The notes: generated by a model not told the origin, from the letters alone. A stretch of DNA of 58,034 nucleotides from Oscillospiraceae bacterium (GCA_015064255.1 SVSP01000014.1:1-58034), one strand, 5' to 3'; counted from the first letter of the stretch, positions 7,873 to 16,575 are shown. Made by a program: numbers and translations.

Positions 7873-9930
7873 ATGAAAAACATTTTTACAAGAATAATCT
7901 CCTGCCTTCTCGCTATTTTGATGCTATTTTCCTTGATTTCGTGCAACGACGAGGGCGAAGATACAAAAAATGACCTCAAAAATGAAGAAAATGTCGAGAA
8001 AATTCCAGAAATTGACGGAATATATTCGGGCACGGTTACCGTAGAAAACAGAACGACAGGCGAAAAAAAGGTTCTCGAAGGCTATGATGCCGAGTATATG
8101 CTGTACGCCTTCAATTCTATGAAAAGAGAACAGAAAAATACGGGAACTTCGGCGGAATATCTGATAAAATTCGGTGAAACCGAGATTTATTACAATCTCA
8201 GCGGCATCGGAAACGATATGACAAACGGAACGGTCACGGGACTTAATCAAAAAAGAAGACCTACCGTGGACGAAATTCTTGAAAGAAACGTCGGCAAGGC
8301 AAAGCACACGGTTTCGGGTATCGTTACTCTCGACGTCGGACGCCTCGGGGAATGGGTCACTCTTACCGAGGAAGAATCAAAAGAGATTTGTGATTTTCTC
8401 AACTCGCTTGAGTACGAAGATTATATACCTTGCGACTGTGATATACTTCACAGACTTGTCGTCAGCGGATACACGGTTTCCTTTGAGGACGACCATATAA
8501 CTTGGGGCGGCAGAGAAGCTGTGAATCCTCCGTGCAGGATAGAGGATATAATTGAAAAGTATTTTGTCGGTTATAATGATTGGAAAACTTCCGATGACAT
8601 ACCGGACGTAGAAGGAATATATTCGGGCGAAGTTACCGTAGAAAATATGGTTACGGGAGCGAAAAAGGTTCTTGATGGTTATGAAGCAAAATATATGCTG
8701 TATGCTTTCAATTCTGTGAGAAGTGAGAAGAGTAATACGGGAACTTCGGCGGAGTATCTGATAAAATTCGGCGAAACCGAGATGTACTATAATCTCCACG
8801 GTGTCGGAAACGACATTACTAACGGTCTGTACACCGCTTTGGATCAAAAAACAAGACCGACGGTGGATGAAATTCTTGAAAGAAACGTCGGCAGACCCGG
8901 GTATGAGCTTTCCGGTGTTGTGAAAATTGATGCTTATCGCCTCGGAATATGGGTTACTCTTACCGAAGAGGAATCTAAAGAGGTGTGCGATTTCCTCAAT
9001 TCGCTTGAATTTGTCGAAAGAGAACCCTGCGAGTGCGTGTTAATGCACAGACTTGTCGTCAGCGGATACGAGATTTCGTTTGAAGAAAAAGAAATAAGAG
9101 GTCTGCGCGGAATCGCGTCCGATCCTGCCTGCAATCTGGAGAGTATAGTCGGAAAATACTTGAAAGATGAAAACGGCGAAGAAAAGTGCCCCTACTGCGG
9201 AAATTTCCTTTTCGAGTGCAATTGTGACGATAATAAAGGACCATACTCTCCTTTCACCTGTCCTACCTCGTCGAGTACCGTTTACGGGGTTACAACCGAA
9301 AATAACGCTCTTGCTTTCAACGACGTATGGGGCGTTTGGGAAGTTATCACTGAAGGCGACCTCGCTGGTTCCGTTCACGCTACAGCTGACGGCGGCGCTA
9401 ACATCGGTCTCATCACAGGCATAGACTTTACAAAGGCTAAAAAGGTTACGATTTCCGCAGATTTCCTTCTTCCCGAAAAGAAGGCGGGGAATAATAGCTA
9501 CGGATTTATTCTCGACGTATGGGCAGAACCCGGCGAAGATAAGTATTTCTTCTGGGAAACTGACTTCAACTCTTACTACTACTGCCTCCAATCGGGTAGC
9601 GGTGACACAGGCACACTTATCGGTAAGTGGGGCGCTTCCTCTGCTCTCGGAGAAAAAAATAACGGTTGGATGTCATTCGATAAAGTGCATGGCGTTCAGT
9701 CTCCTGCAACAAAAGGACTCGAATTCCGGTATGGCGAGTGGACCAACCTCAAGGTAGTTTGGGACGTTGAAAACGATGCTATCGAAATGTACTACAACGG
9801 ACAGCTCACCAAAAAGGTTGACTTCAACGAAACAACCTTCAAGTTCACCAACGATGGTGACAACGGCGTCGGCATCCGTTCCAACAGAGGCGATGTTTAT
9901 TATAAGAATATAAATCTTATCGTTGAGTAA
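7873..9930 (+). CDS. Lipoprotein with two internal repeats and the shared LamG-like domain
   Basis: The 685-aa product has a lipoprotein signal ending at LISC (C24). Two tandem repeats of about 198 residues follow, beginning near residues 48 and 246 (each with GIYSG, AYMLYAFNS-type, TSAEYLIKFGE and LTEEESKE segments), then a CPYCG...CNC cluster and, from about residue 457, the same 228-residue domain as in the preceding gene. I do not recognise the repeat family. It lies 49 bp after the sigma-partner gene, with GAAAGGGAA as ribosome site, and is likely in the same operon. It would sit on the outer face of the membrane, possibly sharing the ligand of the sigma partner. Confidence 0.82.
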   Translation: MKNIFTRIISCLLAILMLFSLISCNDEGEDTKNDLKNEENVEKIPEIDGIYSGTVTVENRTTGEKKVLEGYDAEYMLYAFNSMKREQKNTGTSAEYLIKFGETEIYYNLSGIGNDMTNGTVTGLNQKRRPTVDEILERNVGKAKHTVSGIVTLDVGRLGEWVTLTEEESKEICDFLNSLEYEDYIPCDCDILHRLVVSGYTVSFEDDHITWGGREAVNPPCRIEDIIEKYFVGYNDWKTSDDIPDVEGIYSGEVTVENMVTGAKKVLDGYEAKYMLYAFNSVRSEKSNTGTSAEYLIKFGETEMYYNLHGVGNDITNGLYTALDQKTRPTVDEILERNVGRPGYELSGVVKIDAYRLGIWVTLTEEESKEVCDFLNSLEFVEREPCECVLMHRLVVSGYEISFEEKEIRGLRGIASDPACNLESIVGKYLKDENGEEKCPYCGNFLFECNCDDNKGPYSPFTCPTSSSTVYGVTTENNALAFNDVWGVWEVITEGDLAGSVHATADGGANIGLITGIDFTKAKKVTISADFLLPEKKAGNNSYGFILDVWAEPGEDKYFFWETDFNSYYYCLQSGSGDTGTLIGKWGASSALGEKNNGWMSFDKVHGVQSPATKGLEFRYGEWTNLKVVWDVENDAIEMYYNGQLTKKVDFNETTFKFTNDGDNGVGIRSNRGDVYYKNINLIVE
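9244..9930 (+). repeat. 687-bp duplicated 3' domain, copy B
   Basis: Second copy of the duplicated domain. By eye about 30 of 228 residues differ from copy A, with changes concentrated in the middle and both ends almost identical. Confidence 0.85.
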
Positions 9931-9963
9931 AGTGCTAAAAATACAATAAACCGATACAAACCA

Positions 9964-9993
9964 AACACCGCCGAGCATTCGCTCGGCGGTGTT
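9964..9993. terminator. Bidirectional rho-independent terminator
   Basis: Perfect 13-bp stem AACACCGCCGAGC with an ATTC loop, between convergent genes. Confidence 0.9.
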
Positions 9994-10012
9994 ATTTAGT
10001 TTTGGGCTGATT

Positions 10013-10762
10013 TTAAGCAAGTATTTTAAGAACATCTTCTTTTTGCTCTGCGGAGATAACGGTTTCTTCAAAAACCGCCTTGTATGCCGCGGTTTTGAGA
10101 ATTTCGGTGTCTTTTTTGTCGAAAGAACCATCAAAATCAAGCGCTCTCGGATCAAAGCCGAATATTTTTGCAAAAATTGTGATTCCCGCAAGGTAGCTTC
10201 CTATTGCCGACGGATGCGAGCAGTCGGGATCGTAAACGTTGATTTCGGGATAATTTTCATAAATATCGGCAAAAGCAAGTCCGACGTAGCAGACCTCTGC
10301 GCCTATTTTTTCTCCGCCTACCGTGTAGGATGCGGCAAGACGGTCTGTCATATAACGGGAAGTCCATCCTGCTTCGGTGAGGTCGTCGCTCTCTGCTTTT
10401 CTGCCCCAAGTTGAGTACAGAAATTCCTTGTCTGCGGCTGTTTTTACTTTATTGTGAAGCGCAGAAAGACCTTCGATGAATTTTATCGGGTCTGATGCGG
10501 GTCTTTGACTCTGCTCCTGCATAATTACGAAATCGTATTTTTTGCCGGCAAGCGCCTCGTCAACTCTTGCGCCGTGCTTGTCTGCGCTGTCGGCAAATTC
10601 CAGAAGAGTATATCCGCCGCTTGTGATCGAGGTCACCTTAACGTCGTACCCTGCCGCTTTTGCCGCCTTTTCGAATGTCTTGGTCGGCATATCTCCGAAA
10701 TACGTATAGCTGTTTCCTATAAAAAGTACGCTGTACTCTCTGTTTTTCTCAAGTTTGCTCAT
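10013..10762 (-). CDS. SGNH-hydrolase-like protein of the DUF4886 type
   Basis: The 249-aa product carries SGNH-type blocks: GNSYT with candidate nucleophile S18, MQEQSQRP (81-88), and a C-terminal DPDCSHPSAIGSY block giving the Asp-His pair (H183). Members of this fold are esterases or deacylases acting on carbohydrate or lipid esters; the true substrate is not evident. No signal peptide. It overlaps the nucleoside-hydrolase gene by four bases (ATGA), so the two are translationally coupled and probably act on the same compound or pathway. Confidence 0.82.
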   Translation of the reverse strand: MSKLEKNREYSVLFIGNSYTYFGDMPTKTFEKAAKAAGYDVKVTSITSGGYTLLEFADSADKHGARVDEALAGKKYDFVIMQEQSQRPASDPIKFIEGLSALHNKVKTAADKEFLYSTWGRKAESDDLTEAGWTSRYMTDRLAASYTVGGEKIGAEVCYVGLAFADIYENYPEINVYDPDCSHPSAIGSYLAGITIFAKIFGFDPRALDFDGSFDKKDTEILKTAAYKAVFEETVISAEQKEDVLKILA

Positions 10763-11664
10763 TTTGATGTCCTCCGTGATTTTTTTATTATATTGTTTAT
10801 CATATTTTTATAATAATCGTTTTCGTGCTTTTTAATAACGTATTTATGCGGACCGTTTTCTCCGACTTCAAAATAATTTGCGCCTGTTTCGCCGTCGAGA
10901 GTTGCCTTTCCGCAGACAGTATCGTATCCTGCCTTTTCCTCGTCGCCGATAAGCGCCATCAAGGTGAGCATCGGATCCCATGAGCAGCGTCCCTTACCCG
11001 ATCCGTGAGCGACGAGTATTTGGTGCAGAAGATCGTCTTCGGCGAGCTCTCCGCCCGTAAGTACGTCAAAGCCGATCTCCCAGCCGAGGAAGGTTACTTC
11101 GACGGGACAAAGCTCGCAGAACTTTTTGCCTGCGACTCTTGAACGCTCATTTCTGCAAAAATTGTTCTCTTTTTCGCCGTCTTTATCCCATTTTCCTGCC
11201 ATTACCCAAATTTTTGACACCTTTTCGCGTACAAGCTCGAGTCCGCTTTTATCGGAAATATCATCCGCGCCGCTTTCAAAGAGAGCCGTAACTGCTTGCA
11301 GATAGCCTATTTCTATTATTTCGACGGGCTCGGGTGCATTTGCGAGAAGCTTTCTGTACAGACGTACCGCATCTTCCGCATCGCCGTTTGAGCTGTCTGG
11401 GCAGAATTTTTCGGCAAGCATTTTCTGATACGGCGGTTTTCCACCGAAATCGGTCGCTTCGAGGTCTATCGCAAGCGGAATATCTTCTGCGCCCTCCGCA
11501 GTGAGAAATCCCTTGACCGACGCGAGTGAATACTCCATACAGGCGTTTATCACGATTCCGAGAAAGTTTATCTTCTTTTCTTTCGCATAGCGCAGAAGTA
11601 TTCTCAGCGCTACCGCATCGTCGCAGTCTGTCCACCAATCTGTTCCAAGAATGATATTTTTCAT
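10759..11664 (-). CDS. Nucleoside hydrolase-like (IU-NH) protein
   Basis: The 301-aa product has the length and N-terminal block of inosine-uridine nucleoside hydrolases, which split ribonucleosides into base and ribose using calcium. The signature here is TDWWTDCDDAVAL (8-20): D15-D16 match the conserved DD pair, but the usual DTDxG arrangement is changed, with Trp at the position of the second Asp. Either it is a variant subfamily or the metal site is altered. AGAAAGGC precedes the start. It is first of a two-gene operon with the DUF4886 protein. Confidence 0.78.
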   Translation of the reverse strand: MKNIILGTDWWTDCDDAVALRILLRYAKEKKINFLGIVINACMEYSLASVKGFLTAEGAEDIPLAIDLEATDFGGKPPYQKMLAEKFCPDSSNGDAEDAVRLYRKLLANAPEPVEIIEIGYLQAVTALFESGADDISDKSGLELVREKVSKIWVMAGKWDKDGEKENNFCRNERSRVAGKKFCELCPVEVTFLGWEIGFDVLTGGELAEDDLLHQILVAHGSGKGRCSWDPMLTLMALIGDEEKAGYDTVCGKATLDGETGANYFEVGENGPHKYVIKKHENDYYKNMINNIIKKSRRTSK

Positions 11665-11679
11665 AGCAAAATGCCTTTC

Positions 11680-12669
11680 TCAGTTGTAAATTTCACGAAG
11701 CTCGTTTATGACCTCTATCATTTCGCCGAAATTTTCGCAGGCGAAAATTCTGCTTCTGAAGGTTGCCGCACCGCGCACGTCGTGGATATATGCGGCAATA
11801 TGCTTTTTCAGCTCGTGTACCGACACGTTTTCGCCCTTATCCGACGCCATAAGACGCGCGTGACTTAGCGCAACGTCCAGTTTTTCGGCAATTTCGGGGG
11901 GATCATATTCTTTTTGCGAAAGTATTGCCGATATTTCGGCAAAAATAAAAGGGTTGCCGACCGCGCCGCGGGCTATCATAAGTCCGTCGCAGTTTGTTTC
12001 TTTTATCATTTTGAGAGCATCGCCTGCCGTAAAAATACCGCCGTTTCCGATTACCGGAATTTTCAGACAGCTTTTGACCTCTGCTATTACCGAGAGGTCA
12101 ACAGGAGGGGTGTAAAACTCTTCGCGCGTGCGCCCGTGTATGCAGACCGCGTCCGCGCCGCCTTCTTCTGCCGCAAGCGCACATTCAAGCGCGTTTTTTG
12201 AGGAAGAATCCCAGCCTGCGCGCAGCTTGACGGTCAGAGGCTTATCTATTGCATCGCGAACTGCTTTTGTGATGTCGAATATCAGCTCGGGACTCTTCAT
12301 AAGTGCGCTTCCGTCGCCACCGCTTACGATCTTTTTCACGGGACAGCCCATATTTATATCGATTATATCGGGCAGAGCGCAGTTTTCGTAGTATGCGTAC
12401 TCGCCTTTTGTAAGCAGATACGCCGCTTCTGCCATAATATCGGGCTCGTGCCCGAATATCTGTGCCGCCGTCGGAAAATCTTCTTTTTCAATGTACGCAA
12501 GCTGTGCTGTCTTTTTATCCTTATAGTGCAGAGCTTTTGACGATATCATCTCCGTATAAGTCAGCGCCGCACCGTACCGTCTGCATACCGATCTGAACGA
12601 TCGGTCGGTAAGACCTGCCATCGGCGCAAGAAAAAGATTTCCTTTTATATCTAAATTACCGATTTTCAT
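11680..12669 (-). CDS. dus: tRNA-dihydrouridine synthase
   Basis: The 329-aa product shows the FMN-binding LAPMAGLTD motif (14-22), the catalytic cysteine C109 in NMGCPV, the VKLRAGWD and CIHGRTR blocks and the IGNGGI phosphate-binding turn. It reduces specific uridines of tRNA to dihydrouridine in the cytoplasm, DusB-like by overall pattern. No clear Shine-Dalgarno is seen; a perfect 15-bp-arm hairpin of the dispersed repeat family ends eight bases before the ATG, which could influence initiation. It lies 15 bp upstream of the nucleoside hydrolase gene and may be co-transcribed with it. Confidence 0.93.
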   Translation of the reverse strand: MKIGNLDIKGNLFLAPMAGLTDRSFRSVCRRYGAALTYTEMISSKALHYKDKKTAQLAYIEKEDFPTAAQIFGHEPDIMAEAAYLLTKGEYAYYENCALPDIIDINMGCPVKKIVSGGDGSALMKSPELIFDITKAVRDAIDKPLTVKLRAGWDSSSKNALECALAAEEGGADAVCIHGRTREEFYTPPVDLSVIAEVKSCLKIPVIGNGGIFTAGDALKMIKETNCDGLMIARGAVGNPFIFAEISAILSQKEYDPPEIAEKLDVALSHARLMASDKGENVSVHELKKHIAAYIHDVRGAATFRSRIFACENFGEMIEVINELREIYN

Positions 12670-12671
12670 TT

Positions 12672-12735
12672 ACTTACTTGGAGAAACTTTTTGTAAAAAG
12701 TTTCTCCAAACCTCTTCAAAAACTTTACTAAAAAC
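12672..12735. repeat. REP-like hairpin repeat upstream of dus
   Basis: TTGGAGAAACTTTTT-GT-complement at 12678-12709, then the CTCTTCAAAAACTTTACT tail typical of the family. Confidence 0.75.
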
Positions 12736-13204
12736 AAATATTACTGTATCCAAAGGATGGACTCGCAGTTTTGCGTAAGCGAAACTGCCAAGCGACACGA
12801 AGTGTCGGTTTTCACTCCTTCAAAAACTTCTCTGAAAAGAGAGAAGAAAAATTTTGTTTTGATTTTGTGTGTTACACCGCACGAAATTTCTTCTGCGAAG
12901 CGAACGGCTCCGTCCCCGCCGCGTCTTCCTCGCGGCGCGAGCAAAACCGACCATAGTGGTCGGGAGGTTTTGCGGGAGAGGGATGGGTGCTCTTAGGGAA
13001 GGGATACTTCCCTTCCCAGAAGCTGTTCTTTGCTTCATTTCTGTCAGCACAGAAATGAAGAGAAAAAGAAACAAACGCGTTTTTTGTATGTTCGTACAGT
13101 ACAAAACCCTTCGTGCGTCAGAGACTTACTTTTCTTTGATACCGAAGGCAGAAAGAAAAGTAATCAAAAGAAACTCCGCTTCCTTGGGGCGCTGCTCCAA
13201 TCTC
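12736..13204. other. Gene-free hairpin-rich intergenic stretch
   Basis: No convincing gene. The stretch contains several nested dyads: CAGTTT...AAACTG near 12767-12788, a GAAGGGATACTTCCCTTC dyad near 13000, CTTCATTTCTGT-CAG-ACAGAAATGAAG near 13033-13060, and ACTTTTCTTT...AAAGAAAAGT near 13128-13162. Open frames here are short, overlap in many phases and lack ribosome sites. It may be a composite of decayed repeats or a structured RNA. Confidence 0.5.
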
Positions 13205-13338
13205 AGCCAAAGAACTTTTTTCAAAAAGTTCTTTGAAAACTCAAAAACTTTATTGAAAAATAAATTATTTTTCTTTTTTAGTAAAGTTTTTGGGAAGGTT
13301 CTTAGGAAACCCTTTTTCCAAAAAGGGTTTCCTAAGCC
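13205..13338. repeat. Paired REP-like hairpins downstream of the aminotransferase
   Basis: Two perfect palindromes: CAAAGAACTTTTT-TC-complement (13208-13235) and a 17-bp-arm CTTAGGAAACCCTTTTT-CC-complement (13301-13336). The second lies two bases from the aminotransferase stop and probably serves as terminator. Confidence 0.75.
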
Positions 13339-14526
13339 TTACATCATTTCCTTAATAATATCCGAAATTATCTTAACTCCGCGAACGATCTGCTCACAGC
13401 TCGGTGTCGAATAGGTAACGCGGAAAGAGTGCGAAATTTCGCTTTCTTCGGGTGAGAACGCCGTTCCCGGAACGACAGCAACCTTTTTCGCGAGCGCTTC
13501 CTTAACAAAATCGTTAAGACAAATGTGGTCCGGAAGAGTCAACCATATGAAAAGTCCGCCCTCGGGACGTGTGTATTTAACGCATTCGGGCATATTTTTG
13601 TCAAGCTCACCGAGCATAAGCTCGCATTTGCTTCTGTAAAGCTCGCTTACTCCTGCAATATGCTCGTCAAGTCCGTATTTTGTAATAAAATCCGCACAAA
13701 GCATCTGGAAGAACTGGTTTGTGTGAACGTCTTCAACCTGCTTTGCAACAACTATCTTCTGGAATACCGCTTCGGGTGCGCTGAGGAAGCCTACGCGCAT
13801 ACCTGCTGAAAGTATCTTCGAGAATGATCCGCAGTAAACGACGATTCCCGCATCGTCAAAGCTCTTTATGGTCGGAATGTCCTCGCCTGCGAAGCGAAGC
13901 TCTCCGTAAGGGTTGTCCTCGATGATAAGAAGTCCCTTTTCGCGGCAGATCTCGTAAACCGCGCGGCGCTTTTCGAGCGACATTGTTGTTCCTGCGGGGT
14001 TGTGGAAGGTCGGAATGAGATAAAGTATCTTCGCTCTCGGATTGTTGTCTATAGCTGTTTTGAGCTTTTCGACGTTTATTCCGTCGTCTTCCATTTCGAC
14101 GCCGACAGTCTTTGCACCGTTTGATCTGAAAGCGTTGAGCGCACCGATGAAGGAGGGGTCTTCGGTAAGAACTACGTCGCCCTCGTTGCACATTACCTTG
14201 CAGGTAAGCTCTATTCCCTGCTGACCGCCAGAAACCATCATAACGCCGTTGCCTTCGCGCTTTATGCCGAAACGTGTTTCAAGACGTGACGTTACCTGCT
14301 CACGAAGAAGCAGATAGCCCTCTGTAATTCCGTACTGAAGAGCCTGCGAGCTGCGGTTCGTGAAGATATCAGATGCAAGTTCCGCGAGCTTTTCGGACGG
14401 AAAAGATTCGGGCGCGGGATTTCCTGCCGCAAAAGCGATTATTTCGGGGTCGGTGAGGCTCTTGAATATCTCTCTTATAGCCGAGGGCTTCATATTTACA
14501 AGCTTTTCTGATATATTATACTGCAT
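13339..14526 (-). CDS. PLP-dependent class I aminotransferase (2-aminoadipate/aromatic type)
   Basis: The 395-aa fold-type I enzyme has the PLP lysine K237 in SFSKILSAG, the HNPAG block (N176), ED-NPY (D204, Y207), and the SGGQQG phosphate loop (99-104). The AAGNPAPESFP start and GITEG block match the LysN/Aro8/MocR-like branch, which transfers amino groups between 2-oxoglutarate and aromatic, branched or 2-aminoadipate substrates. Substrate cannot be fixed by eye. It has no N-terminal DNA-binding domain, so it is an enzyme and not a MocR regulator. Shine-Dalgarno AAAGGAA precedes the ATG; promoter at 14574-14602. Monocistronic. Confidence 0.9.
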   Translation of the reverse strand: MQYNISEKLVNMKPSAIREIFKSLTDPEIIAFAAGNPAPESFPSEKLAELASDIFTNRSSQALQYGITEGYLLLREQVTSRLETRFGIKREGNGVMMVSGGQQGIELTCKVMCNEGDVVLTEDPSFIGALNAFRSNGAKTVGVEMEDDGINVEKLKTAIDNNPRAKILYLIPTFHNPAGTTMSLEKRRAVYEICREKGLLIIEDNPYGELRFAGEDIPTIKSFDDAGIVVYCGSFSKILSAGMRVGFLSAPEAVFQKIVVAKQVEDVHTNQFFQMLCADFITKYGLDEHIAGVSELYRSKCELMLGELDKNMPECVKYTRPEGGLFIWLTLPDHICLNDFVKEALAKKVAVVPGTAFSPEESEISHSFRVTYSTPSCEQIVRGVKIISDIIKEMM

Positions 14527-14573
14527 AACTGAAATTCCTTTCGATGTTTCGTCGTATTTTACTTAACTGAATC

Positions 14574-14602
14574 ATTTTAACACAATATACATTTTTTTGC
14601 AA
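14574..14602 (-). promoter_or_regulatory. Promoter of the aminotransferase gene
   Basis: Minus strand TTGCAA, 17-bp spacer, TAAAAT. Confidence 0.7.
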
Positions 14603-14644
14603 TACGAAATTTATAAAATCCGCTTAAATAAATTTGAAATTAAC

Positions 14645-14673
14645 TTGAAAAAAACATATAAATATGGTAATAT
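14645..14673 (+). promoter_or_regulatory. Promoter of the 14.7-16.1 kb hypothetical pair
   Basis: TTGAAA, 17-bp spacer, TAATAT, 38 bp before the start codon and divergent from the aminotransferase promoter. Confidence 0.6.
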
Positions 14674-14711
14674 TAATTAGTATATGAAAATAAACTGAAA
14701 GGTCTTTAAAT

Positions 14712-15440
14712 ATGGAATACGATTACTACCCGTACGACGACGAAAAAGAAGATAAAAAGCGTTTTACGTTCGGAAAGCTTCTTAAATATATTGTTATTGC
14801 CCTGATAGTGCTTGTTTACGTGCTTATGTTTTTCAGAATAGGCATATCGAACGATACGAAGCTGGCAAAAAGCTTCATTTGGACCGAGGCTTCTGTTAGT
14901 GCATATAACGACAAGGGCATTACTGTCTTGTCGCAGGAGCTTGAAACTTACCCTCTGACAGATGAGGACGGCAACGTTCTTGAAATGGTTACCTTTGACG
15001 AGCTTTCCTCTGACGGTTATTTCAAGGTAAGCAACTTTATGTACGTCAAGGAAACTAAAGAGGTAATAATAACTCTGCGCTACAACGATACCTGCGAGGA
15101 GCTTTATTCTGAAAAATATAACGTAGATACCTCGTCGGGCGAGCTTTTCGTCTTCACTTTGACGGGAGGCGCAAACAGATATACCGAATACACCTACGTG
15201 ACAGATTCGCGCTTTACCTATCACTACCGCAGACTTATATTCACGGGCGTTGAGCTCAGCGAGCTTGGCACGATGAGTATTCAGGCGTACTGCGTCGGAA
15301 ACCTCGATTACGAAAGCCCTGCGTGCGATATGACGATATACGACAGCCATATCCCGACAAAGAAAGTTGACCTTGACGATTATCTTCCCGCGAAGGTAAA
15401 TCCCGATATTCAGACTCCGCCTTACGTCAGCTTTGAGTAA
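14712..15440 (+). CDS. Membrane-anchored hypothetical protein
   Basis: The 242-aa product starts with an acidic/aromatic cytoplasmic tip (MEYDYYPYDDEKEDKK), followed by one membrane segment (about 27-46) and a soluble extracellular domain of about 190 residues, rich in Tyr, Thr and beta-type alternation. Not recognised. It is followed at 43 bp by a zinc-ribbon protein, with which it probably shares a transcript. Confidence 0.8.
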   Translation: MEYDYYPYDDEKEDKKRFTFGKLLKYIVIALIVLVYVLMFFRIGISNDTKLAKSFIWTEASVSAYNDKGITVLSQELETYPLTDEDGNVLEMVTFDELSSDGYFKVSNFMYVKETKEVIITLRYNDTCEELYSEKYNVDTSSGELFVFTLTGGANRYTEYTYVTDSRFTYHYRRLIFTGVELSELGTMSIQAYCVGNLDYESPACDMTIYDSHIPTKKVDLDDYLPAKVNPDIQTPPYVSFE

Positions 15441-15483
15441 AGGCTTTGATATTTTAACGTTTAAAAAAGGAAAATAATATAAA

Positions 15484-16134
15484 ATGATACTTTCTCCAAA
15501 AGAAACAGTAATTGCATACAGATGTCCCGACTGCGGTTCGGGAATTATGAGTGTCGTCGGAGCTTTCGCTCTTTCGGGCGATCTCATCAAGCTTAAATGC
15601 TCCTGCGGCGGAAGCGAGCTTCATATTTCAAGAACGTCCGACAAAAAGCTCCGTCTGACCGTTCCCTGCCTCGTTTGCCCGAAGCCGCACAACTACGTTA
15701 TAAGTCAGAACACCTTCTTCTCGCGCGAAGGAGTTTTTACCCTTTCGTGTACTGTCAGCGGACTTCCGCTTTGCTTTATCGGAACAAAAGACGCCGTAAG
15801 CGACGCTCTTGACGAGGCGACCCGCGAGCTTAACGCGCTGCTCGAGGACGCAGGTCTTGACGGACTTGATGAAATAAGAGAAAACAGCGAGACCTCCGAT
15901 CCTTTCGACGCAAGCATAGACGATATTATCAGATACACCATCTGCGAGCTTGAGGACGAGGGCAAAATAAAATGCAAGTGTCCGACAACGGCGGTCGCAG
16001 ACTACCAGTTTGAGATAATAGACGATACTCTTAGGGTGTACTGCGAAAAATGCGGTGCATCGGTCACCCTGCCGATGTCCGATATGGCTATGGCGCACGA
16101 TTTCCTGCTTAGCGAAAGTCTTGAACTGACCTGA
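15484..16134 (+). CDS. Zinc-ribbon hypothetical protein
   Basis: The 216-aa cytoplasmic protein has four Cys clusters: CPDCG (14-18), CSCGG (about 39-43), CLVCPK (about 61-66) and, near the C-terminus, CKC plus CEKCG, flanking an acidic helical centre. These can form two zinc ribbons or rubredoxin-like knuckles. Function unknown; conserved hypothetical proteins of this build are common in Clostridia. An AAAAGGAAA ribosome site precedes it. Confidence 0.8.
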   Translation: MILSPKETVIAYRCPDCGSGIMSVVGAFALSGDLIKLKCSCGGSELHISRTSDKKLRLTVPCLVCPKPHNYVISQNTFFSREGVFTLSCTVSGLPLCFIGTKDAVSDALDEATRELNALLEDAGLDGLDEIRENSETSDPFDASIDDIIRYTICELEDEGKIKCKCPTTAVADYQFEIIDDTLRVYCEKCGASVTLPMSDMAMAHDFLLSESLELT

Positions 16135-16266
16135 AAAATCAGTAACACTTTAGAGCTCTCTTCATACTATGGTATAGGGAAGGATAAACAAAACTTAAAG
16201 GACTCCGAAAGGAGCTTTTGAGAAGCGTGCAAAATCCCGAAATCTAAAATATAGGAGGCTCTGAAT

Positions 16267-16440
16267 ATGAACTGCCTTTGCAATCTTTTTGAAGATTCCA
16301 CCGTATGGCTCATTATAATTGCTGCCATTCTTCTTTTCAACAGCTGCAACGGATGCGGTTGTGTAAACACAGGCTGCGGCTGCGGCAACAACGGTTGCGG
16401 ATGCGCAAACAACGGCTGCGGATGCAACAGCTGCAACTGA
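16267..16440 (+). CDS. Cys/Gly/Asn-rich small membrane-associated protein (57 aa)
   Basis: An ATG with an excellent ribosome site (AGGAGG, seven bases before) opens a 57-codon frame. Residues 1-10 are short and polar with two Cys, 11-25 form one hydrophobic segment (STVWLIIIAAILLF), and 26-57 are almost entirely Cys, Gly and Asn, with 12 Cys in GCGC/NNGCGC-type repeats. A strong terminator follows at 16473-16503. Small Cys-rich proteins with one hydrophobic stretch are seen in spore-forming Firmicutes as coat or spore-associated proteins; that role is inferred. Confidence 0.7.
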   Translation: MNCLCNLFEDSTVWLIIIAAILLFNSCNGCGCVNTGCGCGNNGCGCANNGCGCNSCN

Positions 16441-16472
16441 GTTTGTCCCAAAATACAGATGTTTAAATAATA

Positions 16473-16503
16473 AAAACGCCGAGTTTTACGCTCGGCGTTT
16501 TCT
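16473..16503 (+). terminator. Rho-independent terminator
   Basis: AAAACGCCGAG-TTTTACG-CTCGGCGTTTT, followed by T-rich sequence. Confidence 0.9.
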
Positions 16504-16508
16504 CTTTT

Positions 16509-16575
16509 CTTGGAACCCCTTTTTGGGGAAACTGGTTTTCAAACTTTCCCAAAAACTTTTCTGAAAAGTGGGGAC
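16509..16575. repeat. Degenerate REP-like repeat
   Basis: TTGGAACCCCTTTTTGGGG followed by TTTCCCAAAAACTTTTCT: the same module order as other copies but with a broken palindrome. Confidence 0.5.

Noticed and set aside
12820-13414. Several frames of 60-180 codons in the hairpin-rich gap
   Set aside because: They overlap on both strands, lack ribosome sites, are Lys/Arg/Phe-rich and cross inverted repeats.
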